15,375 nucleotides of DNA, taken from the NCBI GenBank assembly GCA_910589335.1, contig CAJUTW010000040.1, positions 1 through 15,375 on the forward strand. The letters run 5' to 3'. This DNA comes from an uncultured Bacilli bacterium (GTDB lineage Bacteria; Bacillota_I; Bacilli_A; RF39; UBA660). Within the stretch, counting starts at the first letter, position 1, and every line of letters begins with the position of its first letter. Position numbers and translations under genes: made by a program. Positions 13,973-15,375 of the stretch are shown piece by piece. The notes under the pieces are model-generated. The model worked only from the letters and a program-made list of their open reading frames with translations. It did no database searches and was not told the origin of the DNA.

Positions 13973-14584
13973 CTAAATTCTAACAACATTAGTATGCGCA
14001 AGTTTATCATGTATTGCACAACCATCTTTTCTAAACATTACCATAAATACTGAAATAATAATTATAATATATTGAATTAACCCAAAAATACCTGTTGAAT
14101 AAAAATAAATATCTTTAGAACCAAATATCATAAAAGTAAATGTAATAATATTAAGTAATATTGAATTAGCTATTAAACTTCTAAAAATCATTTGATTCAT
14201 ATTTAATTCACCATTATCAGAAACTATTTTAATTTTCATTAACATTTTTCCAAGAGTTTGCCCATTTCTATATATTTGAAAAACAACAAAATATAATATT
14301 TCTAAAATAATAGTTATAAAAGATAAAATACCATTATTTCTAGCTAACTTATAAGAAATATTCATAAATTCTATTGAATAAGTTTTTGTATCTATTTCTC
14401 TATCAATATACTTTTGCATCACTTCAGTTGATTGATTACTTAATTTATTTGACTTTTCTAAATCTACAAATGGTGTAGCAATCAAAGATGTAACAAAAGT
14501 AATAATTAATATATCTAATACAAAAGCAACTAATCTTTGAATAAACAAAGCTTTATTTTCTAAAGTTTCAGTTTTTTTACTCAT
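13973..14584 (-). CDS. RDD-domain membrane protein
   Basis: The 203-residue product begins with a short polar N-terminus, then the RDD signature QRLVAFVLDILI (Arg about residue 18, Asp about 25) at the edge of the first membrane segment. A polar stretch (about 43-75) separates it from three further hydrophobic segments (about 85-105, 132-150 and 155-182); the IYRNGQTLGKMLMKIKIVSDNG loop is typical of the family. It ends CAIHDKLAHTNVV, the usual DxLAxTxVV tail. RDD proteins are poorly understood; some are linked to ion tolerance or membrane protein placement. The ATG at 14584 follows AAGGAGG and overlaps the dus stop by 8 bases, so translation is coupled. An in-frame ATG at 14605 would put the ribosome binding site inside the gene. 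It ends 14 bases before lysS. Confidence 0.88.
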   Translation of the reverse strand: MSKKTETLENKALFIQRLVAFVLDILIITFVTSLIATPFVDLEKSNKLSNQSTEVMQKYIDREIDTKTYSIEFMNISYKLARNNGILSFITIILEILYFVVFQIYRNGQTLGKMLMKIKIVSDNGELNMNQMIFRSLIANSILLNIITFTFMIFGSKDIYFYSTGIFGLIQYIIIIISVFMVMFRKDGCAIHDKLAHTNVVRI

Positions 14585-15375
14585 TATTTGCCTCCTTAAA
14601 TTCATTTAATAAAAAAATTATATCATGAATATGTGAAGTTTGATAGACCTTATTTTTCAACTCATTAGCCCCTTTAATACCTCTAAAATACCATCCTATA
14701 TGATTTCTAATTTCTAAAGAAGCCATCTTTTCGTTTTTTAACTCTTTTAAATAATTTAAATGTTTTAAACACATGTCAACACGATCATTTAAAGAAACTT
14801 TTTCAGTCACATTGTCATTTAAATAATTAATTGTATTTTTTATAAGCCACGGATTACCAAGTACTCCTCTACCAATCATAACTGCATCACAATTAGTTAT
14901 CTCAAGCATCTTTTTAGCATCCTCTGGTGTTTTTATATCTCCATTACCAATAACAGGAATAGACACATTTTCTTTTACCTGTTTAATAATATTCCAATCA
15001 GCCTGACCACTATATCCTTGACTTCTAGTTCTAGGATGAACACAAATAGCACTTGCTCCCGCTTTTTCAATTATTTTTGCAACTTCCACTGCATTTATGC
15101 TATTTTTATCCCAACCACTTCTAATTTTCACAGTAACTGGAACATCTACAGCCTGAACAACACTAGATACAATATCATAAATCTTATCAGGATTTTTTAA
15201 CAAAGCTGAACCAGCTTGTGCTCTAACAGCTACTTTTGGAACAGGACACCCCATATTAATATCAATAATATCAGGTTTCATTACATGACATATATACTTT
15301 GCAGCCTCAACAAAAGAATCTTTATCACTACCAAATATTTGCTGAACAATAGGTCGTTCTTCATCACACATATAA
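14577..15375 (-). CDS. dus: tRNA-dihydrouridine synthase, N-terminus outside the window
   Basis: Dus enzymes reduce uridine in the tRNA D-loop with FMN and NADPH. About 265 residues are visible, starting inside the TIM barrel; the frame stays open through the window edge, so the ATG at 15371 is internal and roughly 60-70 N-terminal residues are missing. Signatures are RPIVQQIFGSD, the catalytic DINMGCP (the Cys of GCP), AGSALLKNP, VKIRSGWD, ICVHPRTRSQGYSG with the conserved His, PVIGNGDI and MIGRGVLGNPW for FMN phosphate binding. The C-terminal helical domain includes EIRNHIGWYFRGI. It belongs to the DusB-like Bacillus type. The last 8 bases overlap the RDD gene start. Confidence 0.95.
   Translation of the reverse strand, partial: YMCDEERPIVQQIFGSDKDSFVEAAKYICHVMKPDIIDINMGCPVPKVAVRAQAGSALLKNPDKIYDIVSSVVQAVDVPVTVKIRSGWDKNSINAVEVAKIIEKAGASAICVHPRTRSQGYSGQADWNIIKQVKENVSIPVIGNGDIKTPEDAKKMLEITNCDAVMIGRGVLGNPWLIKNTINYLNDNVTEKVSLNDRVDMCLKHLNYLKELKNEKMASLEIRNHIGWYFRGIKGANELKNKVYQTSHIHDIIFLLNEFKEANNE

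Noticed and set aside
14577..15371. Dus read as complete from the ATG at 15371, or as lacking a catalytic Cys because KVAVR replaces a Cys-containing variant
   Set aside because: The frame is open through the window edge and the family has about 60-70 residues before this point. The catalytic Cys is the one in NMGCP, which is present.
1..15375. CRISPR arrays, insertion sequences, tRNA or rRNA genes, phage attachment sites
   Set aside because: I saw no regularly spaced repeats, transposase genes, terminal inverted repeats, or cloverleaf-like segments on either strand; the gaps are short and explained by promoters, leaders and terminators.
193..15375. TGA read as tryptophan (genetic code 4)
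   Set aside because: All conserved proteins are full length without any in-frame TGA, so there is no positive evidence of recoding; only the lack of TGA stops is notable.

Overview
The window is AT-rich chromosomal DNA from a low-GC member of the Bacillota. All seventeen genes lie on the minus strand, so the biological order runs from high to low coordinates. Gene order follows a core region known from Bacillus subtilis, in shortened form: dus - lysS - clpC - cysS - mrnC - rlmB - sigH - secE - nusG - rplK - rplA - rplJ - rplL. Several genes usual in that region are absent between these neighbours: ctsR-mcsA-mcsB, the radA-disA-isp-gltX-cysE block, yacP and rpmG. This suggests a small-genome Bacilli or Mollicutes-like (perhaps gut RF39-type) organism; that placement is inference. 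All 17 genes end in TAA or TAG, none in TGA, and no in-frame TGA is needed.

Layout in transcription order. (1) 15375-12465: dus (cut by the window edge), an RDD membrane protein and lysS, ending in a strong terminator. (2) 12362-10740: a YfcC-type transporter with its own promoter, whose -35 lies in a cre-like sequence. (3) 10627-8435: a ClpC-type AAA+ protein whose second ATPase domain has lost key catalytic residues. (4) 8385-6253: cysS and an unrecognised gene. (5) 6116-4437: mrnC, rlmB and a SigH-like sigma factor. (6) 4379-3675: an unrecognised tail-anchored protein whose N-terminus resembles a kinase-dead kinase C-lobe. (7) 3577-2712: secE and nusG. (8) 2452-1241: rplK and rplA, each preceded by an L1-binding-type RNA element. 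(9) 1079-193: rplJ and rplL behind a consensus promoter embedded in the end of rplA, an L10 leader and a transcription attenuator. (10) 99-1: the first 33 codons of a further gene, where a continuation towards rpoB might have been expected.

Most of the content is translation and transcription machinery: two aminoacyl-tRNA synthetases, tRNA and rRNA modification, 23S rRNA maturation, ribosomal stalk and L1/L11 proteins, NusG, a sigma factor and SecE. Nearly every transcription unit has a visible promoter and intrinsic terminator, and several terminators overlap the stop codon. The parts most worth a second look are the degenerate ClpC, the pseudokinase-like anchored protein, the complete terminator/antiterminator switch before rplJ, the paired L1 elements, the cre-like site, and the 33-codon gene start at the low-coordinate edge, which faintly resembles the N-terminus of a type VII secretion ATPase.
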